A stretch of DNA of 45,597 nt from Methanobacteriota archaeon. Its GTDB lineage: Archaea; Methanobacteriota; Methanobacteria; Methanobacteriales; Methanobacteriaceae. The notes under the pieces were generated by a model that saw nothing but the letters and a program-made list of their open reading frames with translations, had not been told where the DNA came from and ran no database searches. The DNA is taken from positions 1-45,597 of the forward strand of contig JAEZKE010000088.1 in assembly GCA_023436175.1 (NCBI GenBank), read 5' to 3'. A program made the translations under genes and the position numbers. How positions within the stretch are numbered: the stretch's first letter is position 1; the number at the start of each line of letters is the position of its first letter. Of this stretch, positions 43,817 through 45,597 are shown one piece after another.

Positions 43817-44815
43817 TTAAATTCCTATAAATGACACTATACTCAAATAAATAGTTCCAGATATGACAGCACATATTGGAAACGTAAGAAACCATGAAGA
43901 TACAATCTGTTTTATGACGTCCCCGCCAATATCCCGCGTTTTTCTTGCAAGACTAACTCCAATTAGAGACCCCACAATTATTTGGGTGGGGGCTATAGGC
44001 ATCCCCAAAAATGTGAAGATCAAAATAACAACTGCAGCAGCTATTTGAGCTGAAACACCACTGGTAGGAACCAAATTAGTTATTCTTTTCCCTACAGTAC
44101 TTATAACTCTATTTCCGGCAATTAAAATACCTGAAACAATTCCCACAGCACCTATCAGCCTTATATCACTGCTTAAACTGCCACCTGCTACTCCAATCAT
44201 TATACCTGCCGCCGCCGCAATGTCTATAGCGCCTACCCCCAATGCACTAAAAAGAGAACTTCCGATTTGAAAATAAGAAAATATTTTCTCAATTCTACCC
44301 CTTACGGCCATACTGCTTGTTTTCTCAAGAAGTGAAACTCTTACAAAATAGTAAAAAATAAATCCCACTAAAAGACCTAAAATAGGAGATAAAACCCAGC
44401 TTAATGCAATATTAAGCAGTGAATTCCATTGAATATTATTTATACCTGCATAAACAATTCCATATCCAAAAATAGCTCCTACCACAGAATGGCTTCCTGC
44501 AACTGGTGTTTTCCTTAAAATAGAGATACTGACCCACAATCCAGCAGATAAAGTTATTATTACTGCCCCCATAGAAGAAACAAATGATGCATCAACTATT
44601 CCTCCAGATATGGTTTTAATAACATTACCACTTAAAAATACGGCACCAATAAACATGAATACAGCCCCAAGTATGAGGCCTTGTCTCATTTTAACAATAC
44701 CACTTCCTACAGCAGTCCCCATGGAGTTCCCAATATCATTGGCCCCCATATTGTTTGCCAAATAAATACCTGCAATAATACCGATTATAAGAATATAATC
44801 CCAGATTTTACCCAC
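43817..44815 (-). CDS. Inorganic phosphate transporter, Pit family (copy 2)
   Basis: 332 aa, same layout as copy 1: NMGANDIGNSMGTAVGSG, TSGVSAQIAAAVVILIFTF and PIAPTQIIVGSLIGVS. GTG 44815 is preferred because it aligns with the start of copy 1; a TTG at 44827 would add four residues. The two genes contain an 85-base identical block (44392-44476 and 43217-43301) although they differ elsewhere. They probably arose by tandem duplication and may be expressed together or separately; the 176-base gap can hold a promoter. Confidence 0.92.
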   Translation of the reverse strand: MGKIWDYILIIGIIAGIYLANNMGANDIGNSMGTAVGSGIVKMRQGLILGAVFMFIGAVFLSGNVIKTISGGIVDASFVSSMGAVIITLSAGLWVSISILRKTPVAGSHSVVGAIFGYGIVYAGINNIQWNSLLNIALSWVLSPILGLLVGFIFYYFVRVSLLEKTSSMAVRGRIEKIFSYFQIGSSLFSALGVGAIDIAAAAGIMIGVAGGSLSSDIRLIGAVGIVSGILIAGNRVISTVGKRITNLVPTSGVSAQIAAAVVILIFTFLGMPIAPTQIIVGSLIGVSLARKTRDIGGDVIKQIVSSWFLTFPICAVISGTIYLSIVSFIGI

Positions 44816-45101
44816 TTTCCTGTGCAACTTTTAGTACACTATTTTTTGTTCTTTAAAGGATTATAATATTACATAATTTGAAATTATGATTACATGATGA
44901 TGCATGAAATTACTCAAAAAATAAAAAATTTAAAAAAGCACTCATTAGTAAAAATGCAGACATGCAACTAATTTTTAAGAATTGAATATTTATCCATATT
45001 TACACAATAAATTCTGGATCATTATAAATAGAGTCACATTTGTAATAATATGGTCCTGCTAATTAATCGTAAGGTTAAAATAGTATTAGACATATAAATA
45101 C

Positions 45102-45415
<314 letters not shown>

Positions 45416-45516
45416 CTCATTAAAAAAGAAACAAGTTTTAAATAGGATAAAACCAAAACTATTATAAACTATTAAAGACAATCATCTTTTTTACCGGATA
45501 ACTATTTTTATCATGT

Positions 45517-45597
<81 letters not shown>

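Overview
The window comes from a methanogenic archaeon and looks like the genus Methanobacterium or a close relative (Methanobacteriaceae). It carries the methanogenesis marker genes mmp2, mmp3, mmp6, mmp5, mmp15 and mmp17, a short archaeal NifB, HdrC/HdrB, an MtrA paralogue, 2-phosphoglycerate kinase, diphthine synthase, Nob1, Trm5 and an archaeal 7S SRP RNA. The DNA is AT-rich. Starts are often TTG or GTG behind strong GGAGGTGA-type ribosome sites. The assignment is inferred from gene content, not from a search.

Layout. 1-6.2 kb: the tail of one PAS-type histidine kinase, a small unknown gene, a decayed SnoaL/NTF2-like pseudogene and a 1562-residue soluble kinase with about ten PAS domains. 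6.4-9.9 kb: a formaldehyde-dehydrogenase-like zinc alcohol dehydrogenase, then a sodium:solute symporter with its small accessory protein. 9.9-13.1 kb: an unknown gene broken by an in-frame TGA, then a recombination/repair group (ERF annealing protein, NucS endonuclease, an unknown 159-aa protein and a ribbon-helix-helix protein). 13.4-16.1 kb: a PRC-barrel protein, a 50-aa zinc-knuckle protein, pyrE, a secreted protein and moaB. About 16.4 kb: a probable structured RNA. 16.6-25.4 kb: nob1, a DUF2117 gene, mmp2, then mmp3-mmp6-DUF2111-mmp5-mmp15-mmp17-nifB. 25.5-30.4 kb: mtnA, a zinc ribbon protein, trm5, dph5, an orphan Dam-type methylase and a small unknown gene. 30.5-33.3 kb: a PadR regulator with two abutting operators and the ABC exporter it probably controls. 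33.6-36.9 kb: small and lipid-related genes, a soluble MtrA paralogue and an ArcS-like fragment. 37.0-39.0 kb: hdrC-hdrB. 39.2-42.5 kb: DUF2120 and DUF2096 genes, a phosphoesterase, 2-phosphoglycerate kinase and a CBS protein. 42.6-44.8 kb: two tandem Pit phosphate transporters. The window ends with SRP RNA and the start of a tRNA-Ser(GCU).

Two things stand out. First, nifB is the last gene of a run of mmp genes implicated in activating methyl-coenzyme M reductase. This fits the idea that NifB supplies a nitrogenase-type [8Fe-9S-C] cluster to the MCR activation complex, and it makes the DUF2111 protein in the same run a candidate partner. Second, six intergenic spaces contain arrays of perfect hairpins with three-base loops, often nested inside outer stems. 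Stems differ within an array but are complementary. One 50-base module occurs in two arrays in opposite orientation and differs only in the loops. The arrays look like a dispersed family of structured elements. One lies inside the mmp operon and overlaps the mmp15 stop codon; another forms the leader of the alcohol dehydrogenase gene.

Hydrogenotrophic methanogenesis is served by hdrCB and the MCR activation genes. Translation and RNA maturation are served by nob1, trm5, dph5 and SRP RNA. Osmolyte and ion metabolism are served by cyclic-2,3-diphosphoglycerate synthesis, the Pit transporters and the symporter.
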